From Arthrobacter sp. FB24 (GTDB lineage Bacteria > Actinomycetota > Actinomycetes > Actinomycetales > Micrococcaceae): 64,000 bases of DNA. Position numbers and translations under genes: made by a program. The stretch covers positions 4,340,001 to 4,404,000 of the forward strand of contig NC_008541.1 in NCBI RefSeq assembly GCF_000196235.1, given 5' to 3'. Each line of letters opens with the position of its first letter. The first letter of the stretch is position 1. The notes beneath the pieces are model-generated. The model did not search any database, was not told where the DNA came from, and saw nothing but the letters and a program-made list of their open reading frames with translations. Positions 52,699 to 61,064 of the stretch are shown in pieces.

Positions 52699-53505
52699 CT
52701 ATTCGCAGGCGTAGTTGTAGTCGAGGCCGTTGGAGACATACTGCGTTACTTCCACTGTGCTGCCCGGCGTGAGCCCTTCCAGAGAGCAGTTGGACTTGGC
52801 CCCCTTCAGGGTTCGTGCACCGGCGAGCCAACTGGGAAGCCCCGCCAGGTTGCTGGTGGAGGGGACCGTCCCCGCAATCTTGCCCCACTGGTAGCCGGTG
52901 GAATAGATTCCGACGTCGGCGCCGATGCTTTCGAAGTAGGCGGTCATTCCTTCCAGGTCAGCCCGGTTGGCTTCGGTGTCGGCTTGCCAGCTGTTTTCTG
53001 TCTCCACATCCAGCCACCAGAAGTAGTCCTCCGGGCCGTCAACGCCGCGCAGCACGGCGTCGTCGTATGCTTTCGCGTAGCCGTACATATAGGCGCAGGC
53101 CTTGTCGTTCTTGCCCTGGCACTTCCCGTAGGGATTGTCCACGACGGTGCCCATGTAGAAGTTGGATTTGGGCCACCAGGAACCGGCCAGCCCGGGGTTG
53201 GCGGTGTTCACGTAGAGGGCGACGCGCGGCTGGCTGGTGACTTGGTCTTCCACAATCGTCGAATCGGCCCAGTCAAGCTGGTCCCCGAGGCAGGGATTCG
53301 TGTTGTTCGCGAGTCCGTTGTTGACGCCCACGATCGCGAAAGCCAGCCCCTCGGGCAGGGTCTTTCCGCACTGCGGCCACGAGACATCGATGCCTACGCG
53401 GTCGGGCGTACGCGGCGGTCCCGCCGTCGCCGGACTGCCGCCCATCAGGGCCAGCGCAAGTGCCGTGGCAACGGACAAAACCAGCTTCAGCAGTGATGTG
53501 GCCAT
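52699..53505 (-). CDS. Secreted GH25-like/DUF1906-type glycoside hydrolase-domain protein
   Basis: A 268-residue exported protein with a signal peptide (KLVLSVATALALALMGGSPATA). The mature part begins VGIDVSWPQCG, the strand-one motif of lysozyme-like TIM barrels of the GH25/DUF1906 type. Further conserved positions are FAIVGVNNGLA, YFWWLDVETENSW with the acidic DVE pair, and DVGIYSTGYQW. It may cleave peptidoglycan or be a catalytically weak relative. It lies directly upstream of the coiled-coil gene (208 bp between, AT-rich, with a ctcag/ctgag inverted repeat at 52633-52648), so the two exported proteins may act together. Confidence 0.82.
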   Translation of the reverse strand: MATSLLKLVLSVATALALALMGGSPATAGPPRTPDRVGIDVSWPQCGKTLPEGLAFAIVGVNNGLANNTNPCLGDQLDWADSTIVEDQVTSQPRVALYVNTANPGLAGSWWPKSNFYMGTVVDNPYGKCQGKNDKACAYMYGYAKAYDDAVLRGVDGPEDYFWWLDVETENSWQADTEANRADLEGMTAYFESIGADVGIYSTGYQWGKIAGTVPSTSNLAGLPSWLAGARTLKGAKSNCSLEGLTPGSTVEVTQYVSNGLDYNYACE

Positions 53506-53611
53506 GCCAAAGCTTACTGCGTGCCCCCGCTGGCAGGAATACTCAGCTTGCTTAGCGGGTTGGCGCCCTTAGGAGCCGGCCCGAACAGGCCGGCCGGAAA
53601 GGAGCAACATC

Positions 53612-54313
53612 ATGGCAAACATTCTGATGGTCGTATCCGCTGCCGATTCCCTCACCATGCGGGACGGCACCCAGCACCCCACGGGCTACTGGGCGGAGGA
53701 GCTGGTGGTATCGCACCAGACACTGCGCGACGCAGGCCACACGGTGCATATCGCAACCCCCGGCGGAGCCAAGCCCACTGTGGACGAGGTGAGCCTCGCC
53801 GCAGAGTCGGCCGGCGGCCAGGACCGGGCGGACGGCTTCCGCGAGTACCTCGCCAAGATCGACGCCGAACTTTCCGCTCCGCTGGTGCTAGCCGACGTCG
53901 ACCCCTCCGGGTACGACGCCGTGGTGATGCCGGGTGGCCACGGCCCCATGGCGGACCTCTACCAAGACGCCGACCTGGGCCGCATCCTGGCTGAGGCGGA
54001 CCGGGCCGGCAAGGTCATCGCGCCGTTCTGCCACGGTCCGGCAGGCCTCCTCAGCGCCGTAGACGGCGACGGGAAGTTTGCGTTCGCCGGCCGTCACCTC
54101 ACCGTTTTCTCCGACGACGAGGAACTCAGCGGCGGCACCGGACCCAACACCCCGTGGTTCGTGGAGGACGTGCTCAAGGAAAAGGGGGCCATCGTTGAGA
54201 ACGGCGCCGCCTGGGGCTCCAACGTGGTCCGCGACCGGAACCTGATCACCGGGCAGAACCCGCAGTCCAGCGAGGACGTGGCAAAGGAAGTCATCAAGGC
54301 CCTCGGAGAGTAG
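53612..54313 (+). CDS. DJ-1/PfpI-family (Hsp31-like) protein
   Basis: A 233-residue type 1 glutamine amidotransferase-like domain protein. VVMPGGHGPMADLY precedes the nucleophile elbow APFCHGPAG, whose Cys and adjacent His are the usual catalytic pair; NTPWFVEDVLKEKGA is typical of the Hsp31/glyoxalase III group. It may detoxify methylglyoxal or act as a chaperone/deglycase. The start follows aaaggagcaacatc. It is monocistronic. Confidence 0.9.
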   Translation: MANILMVVSAADSLTMRDGTQHPTGYWAEELVVSHQTLRDAGHTVHIATPGGAKPTVDEVSLAAESAGGQDRADGFREYLAKIDAELSAPLVLADVDPSGYDAVVMPGGHGPMADLYQDADLGRILAEADRAGKVIAPFCHGPAGLLSAVDGDGKFAFAGRHLTVFSDDEELSGGTGPNTPWFVEDVLKEKGAIVENGAAWGSNVVRDRNLITGQNPQSSEDVAKEVIKALGE

Positions 54314-54520
54314 GCCGGCGTCCCCCGACGGCCGCGGCGGCCGGGCATCTTCGTACCGGCCGCCGCGGTCCCCGGAAGTGTTTCCGTGACGTCAGCAGAC
54401 GCCGGATTAACCCCGGTTACCCCCTGTATCGCCGGGTTTCACAGTGCTTTGACCGGTTTTTCACGCTGCCGGATAGTTGCTGGCACAAGCACCAAATCCG
54501 CACACTTCCAAGGGGAAACC

Positions 54521-55501
54521 ATGGCCCGTTTTTCACTCAAACCCGGCGTCACCGCAGCGCTGGCAGCCACCACTTTGCTGGTGCTTGCGGCCTGCTCCGA
54601 CCCCGGCGCCGCAGCGGCCCCGGCGTCCGGTCCGGCGACGTCCGCCGCAGGCGTCAAGCAGTTCAACCTCTCCCCCGAGCAGAACCGGGAGGCAGCCGCC
54701 GTTGACCCGGCAGCCGCGGCTCTGGTGCCGGAAGCCATCAAGAAAGACGGCAAGCTCACGGTGGCCGTCAGCCCCTTCGCAGCGCCGTTGGCCGTCTACG
54801 CCACGGACAACAAGACTCCGGTGGGCAACGAGGTGGATATCGCCGTCGCACTGGCCCAGACGCTGGGGCTGGAGGCTGACATCGTTCCCACCGCCTGGGC
54901 GGACTGGCCCCTCGGCGTCGAGTCCGGCAAGTACGAGGCCGTGCTATCCAATGTCACGGTGACCGAGGAGCGGAAACTCAAGTTCGATTTCGCCAGCTAC
55001 CGGGACGACAAACTGGGTTTCTACACCAAGAGCGACAGCTCCATCAGCAAGGTGGAATCCGCTCCGGATGTTGCCGGGAAGCGCGTGATTGTGGGTTCGG
55101 GGACCAACCAGGAGTCCATCCTGCTGCGCTGGGATGAGGAGAACAAGAAGAACGGCCTGCCAGCGGTGGAGTTCCAGTATTACGACGACGACTCCGCCTC
55201 CTCGCTCGCCCTCCAGTCCGGACGCGCGGACCTGACGTTCGGGCCGAACGCTACGGCCGCCTTCAAGGCGGCGTCCGACGCAAAGACCAAGCTGGTAGGC
55301 CTGGTGGACGGCGGCTGGCCACTGAAGGCCAGCATCGCGGCCACCACCAAGAAGGGCAACGGCTTTGCCGCTGCCGCCCAGGCCGGCCTGAACCACCTCA
55401 TCGAAGACGGCAGCTATGCCAAAATCCTGGACCGCTGGGGCCTTAGCGCGGAAGCCGTCCCGAAGTCCGAACTGAACCCGGCGGGACTGCCGAAGAAGTA
55501 G
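54521..55501 (+). CDS. Orphan amino-acid-type ABC substrate-binding lipoprotein (family 3)
   Basis: A 326-residue family-3 solute-binding protein. The lipobox VLAAC places lipidated Cys at residue 25. The mature part (DGKLTVAVSPFAAPLAVYA, NEVDIAVALAQTLGLE) is closely similar over its whole length to the binding protein encoded at 61-62 kb, including GSGTNQE and DGSY-K-LDRWGLS-EA-P. No permease or ATPase adjoins it, so it may feed the 62-64 kb transporter. ATG 54521 behind aaggggaaacc is chosen over a longer open frame from 54386. Confidence 0.92.
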   Translation: MARFSLKPGVTAALAATTLLVLAACSDPGAAAAPASGPATSAAGVKQFNLSPEQNREAAAVDPAAAALVPEAIKKDGKLTVAVSPFAAPLAVYATDNKTPVGNEVDIAVALAQTLGLEADIVPTAWADWPLGVESGKYEAVLSNVTVTEERKLKFDFASYRDDKLGFYTKSDSSISKVESAPDVAGKRVIVGSGTNQESILLRWDEENKKNGLPAVEFQYYDDDSASSLALQSGRADLTFGPNATAAFKAASDAKTKLVGLVDGGWPLKASIAATTKKGNGFAAAAQAGLNHLIEDGSYAKILDRWGLSAEAVPKSELNPAGLPKK

Positions 55502-55591
55502 TTCGGCTTTCGACATGGAAGTGCAGGGCGGCCGGCGGCTGCCCTGCACTTCGCCGTGGCGCTCCCGGGCGCCGCGGCGTACGCTCGTGAC

Positions 55592-56056
55592 ATGACCCCG
55601 CAAGAGCTCGCCAACCTGGCGCACCTGCGCCGGGCGCGGGACCTGATCGACAGGGACTTCGCCCGGGCCTTGGATGTGCCCACCATGGCGCGCAAGGCCC
55701 TGATGTCACCGGCGCATTTCTCCCGGCAGTTCCGCGCCGCCTACGGCGAGACTCCCTACAGCTACCTGATGACCCGCCGTATCGAGCGGGCCATGGCGCT
55801 GCTCCGGGGCGGCATGAGCGTGACCGATGCCTGCATGGCCGTGGGTTGTACCTCGCTGGGCTCGTTCAGCTCGCGCTTCACGGAACTCGTGGGCGAATCG
55901 CCCAGTGCGTACCGGGTCCGGGAGCACAGCGCAGTGGAAGCGATGCCGGGCTGCGTGGCCAGGCTTGCCACGCGGCCCAGCCGGCGACCCTCCGGCGCCG
56001 GGCCCGGCCGCCAAGTGAGCAGTATTCGAGAAGCGGCGCTGACGCCCGCCGAATAA
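55592..56056 (+). CDS. AraC-family helix-turn-helix regulator
   Basis: A 154-residue protein that is essentially just the AraC DNA-binding domain (residues about 10-108): LDVPTMARKALMSPAHFSRQFRA, ETPYSYLMTRRIERAMALL, VTDACMAVGCTSLGSFSSRF. There is no sensor domain, so ligand control is absent or external. It ends 9 bp before the VOC gene, so they are likely one transcript; AraC-VOC pairs are often found in detoxification. ATG 55592 is chosen. Confidence 0.9.
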   Translation: MTPQELANLAHLRRARDLIDRDFARALDVPTMARKALMSPAHFSRQFRAAYGETPYSYLMTRRIERAMALLRGGMSVTDACMAVGCTSLGSFSSRFTELVGESPSAYRVREHSAVEAMPGCVARLATRPSRRPSGAGPGRQVSSIREAALTPAE

Positions 56057-56065
56057 GTTGGTGGC

Positions 56066-56476
56066 ATGAACATTTCACTCCAGTACTGCAACATCACCGT
56101 CGATAACACCGAAAAGGCCCTCGCCTTCTACCGCGATGCCCTCGGCCTCGAATTGCGCAACGACGTAGCCTCCGGGGGCTTCCACTGGATCACGCTCGGC
56201 AGCGCGGACCAGCCGGGCCTTGAGATCGTGCTCTCCGAGCCGCATGCCGGCCGCTCCCCGGAAGACGGGGACATGATGCAGGAGCTCCTCACCAAGGGAG
56301 TCCTGCCCATGCTCGTGTTCCGCACCGACGATCTCGACGCAACCTTCGAGAAGGTGCGCGCATCCGGCGCCGAGGTCATGCAGGAGCCCATCGACCAGCC
56401 CTGGGGTCCGCGCGACTGCGCCTTCCGCGACCCCGCCGGCAACATGGTCAGGATCGCCCAGGCCCCGAAGGACTGA
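56066..56476 (+). CDS. VOC-family (glyoxalase/bleomycin-resistance-like) protein
   Basis: A 136-residue protein of the vicinal-oxygen-chelate fold with two beta-alpha-beta-beta-beta halves: SLQYCNITVDNTEKALAFYRD and MLVFRTDDLDATFEKVRA. The C-terminal WGPRDCAFRDPAGNMVRI is typical. A metal-dependent glyoxalase, dioxygenase or antibiotic-binding role cannot be decided from sequence. It follows the AraC gene by 9 bp. Confidence 0.9.
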   Translation: MNISLQYCNITVDNTEKALAFYRDALGLELRNDVASGGFHWITLGSADQPGLEIVLSEPHAGRSPEDGDMMQELLTKGVLPMLVFRTDDLDATFEKVRASGAEVMQEPIDQPWGPRDCAFRDPAGNMVRIAQAPKD

Positions 56477-56578
56477 CTAGAGGTACTGCTGCCACATGGT
56501 CAGCTGCAGCCTGATGATATCTGCGGCTGATTCGAGGCCGGCGTCTTCCACCTCGGTACCGGACACGCCGTCATCCAT
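56477..56578 (-). CDS. Possible 33-aa protein at the end of the monooxygenase operon
   Basis: A 33-residue frame starting MDDGVSGTEVEDAG and ending RLQLTMWQQYL, an acidic start and an amphipathic helix-like end. It begins 4 bp after the LLM stop in the same direction and stops exactly at the end of the convergent VOC gene. The compact placement and composition look coding, but there is no clear Shine-Dalgarno beyond gaggg 10 bases upstream. Family unknown. Confidence 0.4.
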   Translation of the reverse strand: MDDGVSGTEVEDAGLESAADIIRLQLTMWQQYL

Positions 56579-56582
56579 CGGT

Positions 56583-57965
56583 TCAGGCCCTCGCGGCCGA
56601 GGGCTCGGCAACCACGTCGGCGGAGTCCGTGCCGGGACGCTCCGGCGTTGACAGGCCCAGGTTCTCCCGCAGCGTGCAGCCGGCATATCCGGTGGGGTAG
56701 ACGCCGCGTTCCTGCAGTGCGGGCACCAGGTGGTTGACGATGTCATCCAGGCCGGTCGGGATCAGCCATGGTGAGATGTTGAAGCCGTCCACGGCACCGG
56801 TCCGGGCATACTCCACCAGCCGGTCGGCCACTTCGGTGTAGGACCCGTTGAACGTGGCGTCCACGCGGCTGGTCTTGGCCGAGACGAACTGGCGGATGGA
56901 CAGTCCCTTTTCCTTGGCTTCGGCCCGCCACTGGTCTGCCAGCTGCCGCGCTTTGGCCCCGTGGAAGCCGCTGCCGCGGGTCTCGGAGGTTTCCTCCACC
57001 ACCGGATCAATCTCCGGCAGCGGCCCGTCCGGATCGTAGCCACCCAGTTCGCGCCCCCAGAACTGTTCCAGGTAGGCGATGGCCTGCTGCGGGCCGATCT
57101 GGAGGCTACGGACCCAGGCTTTCTTGTCCCGGGCTTCCTCGGGCGTCGCGGCCAGGATGAACTCGCTGGCTGGCATGATCTTGACGTCGTTAGCCCCGCG
57201 TCCTGCGTTCAGCGTCCGCTCCACGATGTCGCGCCGGAAGTCCAGGGCGTCGTCGAGCTTGGGGTGGGCGGAGAAAATGACGTCGGCCTGCCGTGCGGCG
57301 AAGTCCCGGCCTTCCGGGGAGTCCCCGGCCTGGAACAGGACGGGCCGGTACTGGGCGCTGCGGGGCAGGCGCGGTGTCACGTCCACGGTGTAGTGCTGTC
57401 CCTCGTGGACCACCCGCCGCCACCCGCCTGCGGCAGGATCATGCGAGTCCCAGATCTGCTTGGCGGTCTCCACGAAGGCCTCGGCTTGCGTGTAGCGGTC
57501 AGCGTGGTCAAGATAACCGCCGCGGCGGAAGTTGGCGCCGGTCCAGGCGTTGTCCGTGGTCACGATGTTCCATGCCGCCCGCCCGCCGGAGAGCAGGTCC
57601 AGCGAGGACAGCCGGTGTGCCAGGTCCGCCGGGTCGTTGTAGGTGGTGTTCTGGGTGGCGACCAGTCCGATGTTGGACGTCACCGCGGCCAGGGCTGCGA
57701 GCATGGTCTGGGCGTCGGGCCGCCCCGCAACGTCCAGTTCATGCGGGCGCCCGAGGTGCTCGCGGAGCCGGAGGCCTTCACCCAGGAAGAACGCGGCGAA
57801 GAGGCCCCGTTCAGCTGTCTGGGCGATGCGGCGGAATGATTCGAAGTCCGTCTGTGAGCCGGATTCAGCGGCCTTCCAGATGGTTCCCGAGTTGACGCCC
57901 TGGAAGAAGATGCCGAACTGGAGCTTCCCGCTCGGCTTGTATTTAGCACGGCTGTGTTGTGTCAT
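56583..57965 (-). CDS. NtaA/SnaA/DszA-family LLM monooxygenase
   Basis: A 460-residue FMNH2-dependent monooxygenase of the NtaA type. Landmarks are QFGIFFQGVNSGTIWK at the start, the NTTYNDPADLAHRLSSLDLLS segment, GRAAWNIVTTDNAW, and PVLFQAGDSPEGRDFA. Length is as expected. It belongs to the operon that starts with the ABC transporter at 64 kb; it is 9 bp from the preceding LLM gene. B. subtilis relatives in comparable operons act on organosulfur amino acids, so C-S bond oxygenation is a reasonable guess. Confidence 0.9.
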   Translation of the reverse strand: MTQHSRAKYKPSGKLQFGIFFQGVNSGTIWKAAESGSQTDFESFRRIAQTAERGLFAAFFLGEGLRLREHLGRPHELDVAGRPDAQTMLAALAAVTSNIGLVATQNTTYNDPADLAHRLSSLDLLSGGRAAWNIVTTDNAWTGANFRRGGYLDHADRYTQAEAFVETAKQIWDSHDPAAGGWRRVVHEGQHYTVDVTPRLPRSAQYRPVLFQAGDSPEGRDFAARQADVIFSAHPKLDDALDFRRDIVERTLNAGRGANDVKIMPASEFILAATPEEARDKKAWVRSLQIGPQQAIAYLEQFWGRELGGYDPDGPLPEIDPVVEETSETRGSGFHGAKARQLADQWRAEAKEKGLSIRQFVSAKTSRVDATFNGSYTEVADRLVEYARTGAVDGFNISPWLIPTGLDDIVNHLVPALQERGVYPTGYAGCTLRENLGLSTPERPGTDSADVVAEPSAARA

Positions 57966-57974
57966 GGTTTTCCC

Positions 57975-59087
57975 CTAATTTCGAACGGCGGTTGCGGCGT
58001 AGCGGCTGGCCGGCCGTTCGAGGCCCAGCAGGTCCCTGAAGGTGCCGTCCTGCGGCACCGGGGCGAGCACTCCCCTGCGCCGGAGTTCCGGCAGCACCAG
58101 CCGGGCCAGTTCTTCGAAGTCGACGTCGAGCACGGCCGGATACAGCCGGACGCCGTCAGCCGCTTCCAGCACTTCCGCCAGCATCTCGGCCAATTCGGCG
58201 GCGGACCCGGCGAAGCGTGCCCGCTGGGTACCGTCAGCCGCGGCGCCGTCCGGCCGCCGGCCGGCGCGCTGTCCTCCCCCGAGCCGCTGGGCAGCGGTCT
58301 GTCCGCGGGCGTCCAGAATGACGTCGAGCTCCACCACCACTGCGGGCGATCCGCCGCCCAGCCGCGCCCGCACATCACGGACCTCGTCCACGAGGAGCTC
58401 AACAGTGGGAGCAGACACCAGGACCGCGTCCACCGCGGAGGGCTCAACCAGGCCGTCGCCCACCAGCGGTGCCGGTACAAGCACCGGCAGCTGCCCTTGC
58501 AGCGGACGGGGGATGATGGACGGTCCCTTCACCGAGTAGCCGGGACCGTCAAAGTCCACGTAATGCAGCTTGCCCGCGTCGAGATAGCGTCCGCTGGCGA
58601 CGTCGCGGATCACGGCGTCGTCCTCCCAGGAGTCCCACAGCCTGCGACCGGCCTCGATGGAGGCAGCGGCCTCCCGGGCAAGGCCGTCGTCCGTGACATA
58701 CGTGCGTCCGACCGCAGCGGCCGCAGCGCGGTCGTCGGCCGCTGTTGCAATCCAGCCGGCACGGCCGCCGCTGACATAGTCCAGGCTGGCCAGCTGGGTG
58801 GAGGCGTGGAAGGGCTCGGTGTAGGCCGTATCCATCTCCGGGATCAGCGCTATCCGCCGGGTCAGCGGGCCGGCGAAGGCGGCGCGCTGCAACGCGTTGA
58901 GCCGCCCCTCCTCCGGCGCATCCCGGAACGTCACGGCGTGGAAACCGGCCGACTCGGCGGCCAGCACTGCTGCCGCGAGCGCCGGGGCACCTCCTGCTGT
59001 GTCTCCCTCGGCTGGGTCGCCGCTGGCGCCGTCGAGTTCCAGCGCCAGGAAGCCCCGGCCTCCGGGGGTGTGGATTGGGTTGCTCAT
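57975..59087 (-). CDS. LLM-family flavin-dependent oxidoreductase, shorter type
   Basis: A 370-residue luciferase-like protein. FHAVTFRDAPEEG, the LASLDYVSGGRAGWIAT segment and DDAVIRDVASGRYLD follow the LLM fold, but the N-terminal part is more diverged than its neighbours. ATG 59087 overlaps the DUF1684 stop by 4 bp (ATGA), which fixes the start; the frame is open further upstream but overlaps that gene. Part of the ABC-monooxygenase operon. Substrate unknown. Confidence 0.88.
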   Translation of the reverse strand: MSNPIHTPGGRGFLALELDGASGDPAEGDTAGGAPALAAAVLAAESAGFHAVTFRDAPEEGRLNALQRAAFAGPLTRRIALIPEMDTAYTEPFHASTQLASLDYVSGGRAGWIATAADDRAAAAAVGRTYVTDDGLAREAAASIEAGRRLWDSWEDDAVIRDVASGRYLDAGKLHYVDFDGPGYSVKGPSIIPRPLQGQLPVLVPAPLVGDGLVEPSAVDAVLVSAPTVELLVDEVRDVRARLGGGSPAVVVELDVILDARGQTAAQRLGGGQRAGRRPDGAAADGTQRARFAGSAAELAEMLAEVLEAADGVRLYPAVLDVDFEELARLVLPELRRRGVLAPVPQDGTFRDLLGLERPASRYAATAVRN

Positions 59088-59920
59088 CGTGCGTCCTGGC
59101 GTTCGGTGGGGGTCTTCTCGCCGGCTTCGACGGCTACCGGCAGCCGGTTCTCGGCAGGGGGCAGCGGGCACGTGGCCAGGTCCGTGTAGGCGCACGGCAG
59201 GTTCACCGACCGGTTGAAGTCCAGGCTGACCCTGCCGTCAAGGCCGGGCGCCGCGACGGTCAGCGAGCGGTTGGCCGCGTAGGTGGTCTTGCCGGACGTT
59301 TCATCGGTGAACAGCACCGACAGGCTCCCCGGGGCGTTGCCGGTGAACGCGGTCAGTGCAAGATCGCGCCCGCCCAGCCGGAACCGGACCTGTCCCGGCG
59401 CTTCGTAGAGGTGCTGGATGCCCTCGACGGCGGCGCCCACGGTGGTGGCTCGCGGTTCGTCGAACGGCACAAAGATGCCCTCGACGGCGTACGCGGGGTC
59501 CGGCGCGTACGCCGGCGTCCCCCGGTACTCCCGGAGCAGCGGATTGTCCGCGCGGCGCGGACGGACGATGTATTCGCCGCCTCGTTTGGCGAGCTCGACG
59601 ACGGTGTCCCCCGCCGCCAGGTTGATGCCGCCGCGTTCCGCGATGGGACCGAACAACACGGTGGCGCTGCCGCCGTCGGGGTTGAGTTCCCTGCCGTCCT
59701 GCTGCAGGTTCTCGCCTTCGGCCAAAACCAGCCGGACGGCGCCGTCCTCCACGTTCCAGGTGCCGGGAACGCCGTCCAGCCGCGCCGGCTCAGCGCCCAG
59801 CCAGTGCAGGTGGGTGACGGCGAGGAACCCGTGTGCGGCAGCGCGGAGCCCCTCATGGGCGGCATGCCACTCGGCCCAGGCCGCGGCGAACGAAGTTTCA
59901 GTGTGCGTAGACGTGGGCAT
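59084..59920 (-). CDS. DUF1684 protein
   Basis: A 278-residue cytosolic beta-rich protein of the DUF1684 family. Recognisable parts are WHAAHEGLRAAAHGFLAVTHLHWL near the start, and the C-terminal DFNRSVNLPCAYTDLATCPLPPAENRL with conserved Asn/Pro/Cys. The biochemical role of the family is unknown. It is embedded between two LLM monooxygenase genes, overlapping the one upstream by 23 bp and the one downstream by 4 bp, so a role in the same catabolic step is likely. Confidence 0.88.
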   Translation of the reverse strand: MPTSTHTETSFAAAWAEWHAAHEGLRAAAHGFLAVTHLHWLGAEPARLDGVPGTWNVEDGAVRLVLAEGENLQQDGRELNPDGGSATVLFGPIAERGGINLAAGDTVVELAKRGGEYIVRPRRADNPLLREYRGTPAYAPDPAYAVEGIFVPFDEPRATTVGAAVEGIQHLYEAPGQVRFRLGGRDLALTAFTGNAPGSLSVLFTDETSGKTTYAANRSLTVAAPGLDGRVSLDFNRSVNLPCAYTDLATCPLPPAENRLPVAVEAGEKTPTERQDAR

Positions 59921-61064
59921 GGTAGCTCCTGTAGTTGTCGTGGTCGGCGGTGACGGTGGCGGCAGCGTCCGGTTCGGTGGTTCCGGCAGACTCCGGACGG
60001 CCGGCGAAAGGATCCTCCGGTTCCCACAGCGTGGTGGGGGCGGCGGCCCGGACGGCCGGGATGACCTCCAGGGCGAACCGCTCCAGGATGTCGAGTTGCT
60101 GTTCGAACGGCAGGGTGGTGGGCAGCGAGATGGACTGGAGGTCGTGGCCGTATAGCTCGTGGTAGCTGAGGATCTTGTCCACCACCTGCTCCGGGCTGCC
60201 CACCAGGGCAGGGCCCTCAGCGACGGCGTGGTCGATGTCCCGGAACGGCGAGTTGTTTCCGGGTACGTCGCGGCCCGCGGTCAGTGCCTCGTACACGGGG
60301 CCGAACTGCCGCTTGGCTTCCTGCGTGGTATCGGCAATGAACACTCCGCCCGCGCCGCTGCCCGATCCCAAGTACTGGTGCCGCGGATCATGCCCGTGCC
60401 TTTCATATTCCTCGCGGTAATGATCGATCAGCACCTGGTAGTTTTCCCGCGGTTGGATGGCGTTGGCGGTGAACAGCGGATCGCCCCACCGGGCCGCGAG
60501 CGCGGCGGAAGTCAGGGTGGTGGCTGAACCGTGCCAAACGCGCGGTGCACCCGCGAACGGCCGCGGGGTGGTGGTGGCGGGTTCTTCCAGGGCCGCCCGG
60601 AACCGGCCGGACCACGTGACGTTCTCCTCACGCCACAGCCGGCGGAGGAGCCCGTACTTTTCCGCCAGGAGGTCCCACTGGTCCTCGAGGTCCAGTCCGA
60701 ACAACGGGTACTGGAGCACTTCGTTGCCTTTGCCGATCACCAGTTCCAGCCGGCCCCGGCTCAGCTGGTCGATCGTGGCGTAATCCTCCGCAACGCGCAC
60801 GGGGTCCAGGACGGAGAGGACGGTCACCCCGCTCTGCAACCGGATCCGGCTGGTGACTGCGGCGATGGCGGCCAGCACGGTGGTGGGCGACGACGAGATG
60901 AACTCCCCGGCGTGCCGCTCCCCGACCGAGAAGCTGTCGTAGCCCAGCTCCTCGGCGCGCTGCGCGGTCCGGACCACCTGGTTGAGCCGGTCAGCCGTGG
61001 AGACGATCGCCCCCGTGACCGGGTTCTTCAGGTGCGGGACGATGTCGAGGACCTGGAATTTCAT
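59898..61064 (-). CDS. LLM flavin-dependent oxidoreductase (group 1 luciferase-like)
   Basis: A 388-residue luciferase-like monooxygenase. It begins MKFQVLDIVPHLKNPVTG, has LGYDSFSVGERHAGEFISSSPTTVLA and the LSRGRLELVIGKGNEVLQYPLFG segment, and ends in a Pro/Glu-rich tail. ATG 61064 overlaps the intended stop of the binding-protein gene (ATGA). Because of a frameshift in that gene, the same frame is open to 62102 and gives the false appearance of a 734-aa fusion. Confidence 0.9.
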   Translation of the reverse strand: MKFQVLDIVPHLKNPVTGAIVSTADRLNQVVRTAQRAEELGYDSFSVGERHAGEFISSSPTTVLAAIAAVTSRIRLQSGVTVLSVLDPVRVAEDYATIDQLSRGRLELVIGKGNEVLQYPLFGLDLEDQWDLLAEKYGLLRRLWREENVTWSGRFRAALEEPATTTPRPFAGAPRVWHGSATTLTSAALAARWGDPLFTANAIQPRENYQVLIDHYREEYERHGHDPRHQYLGSGSGAGGVFIADTTQEAKRQFGPVYEALTAGRDVPGNNSPFRDIDHAVAEGPALVGSPEQVVDKILSYHELYGHDLQSISLPTTLPFEQQLDILERFALEVIPAVRAAAPTTLWEPEDPFAGRPESAGTTEPDAAATVTADHDNYRSYHAHVYAH

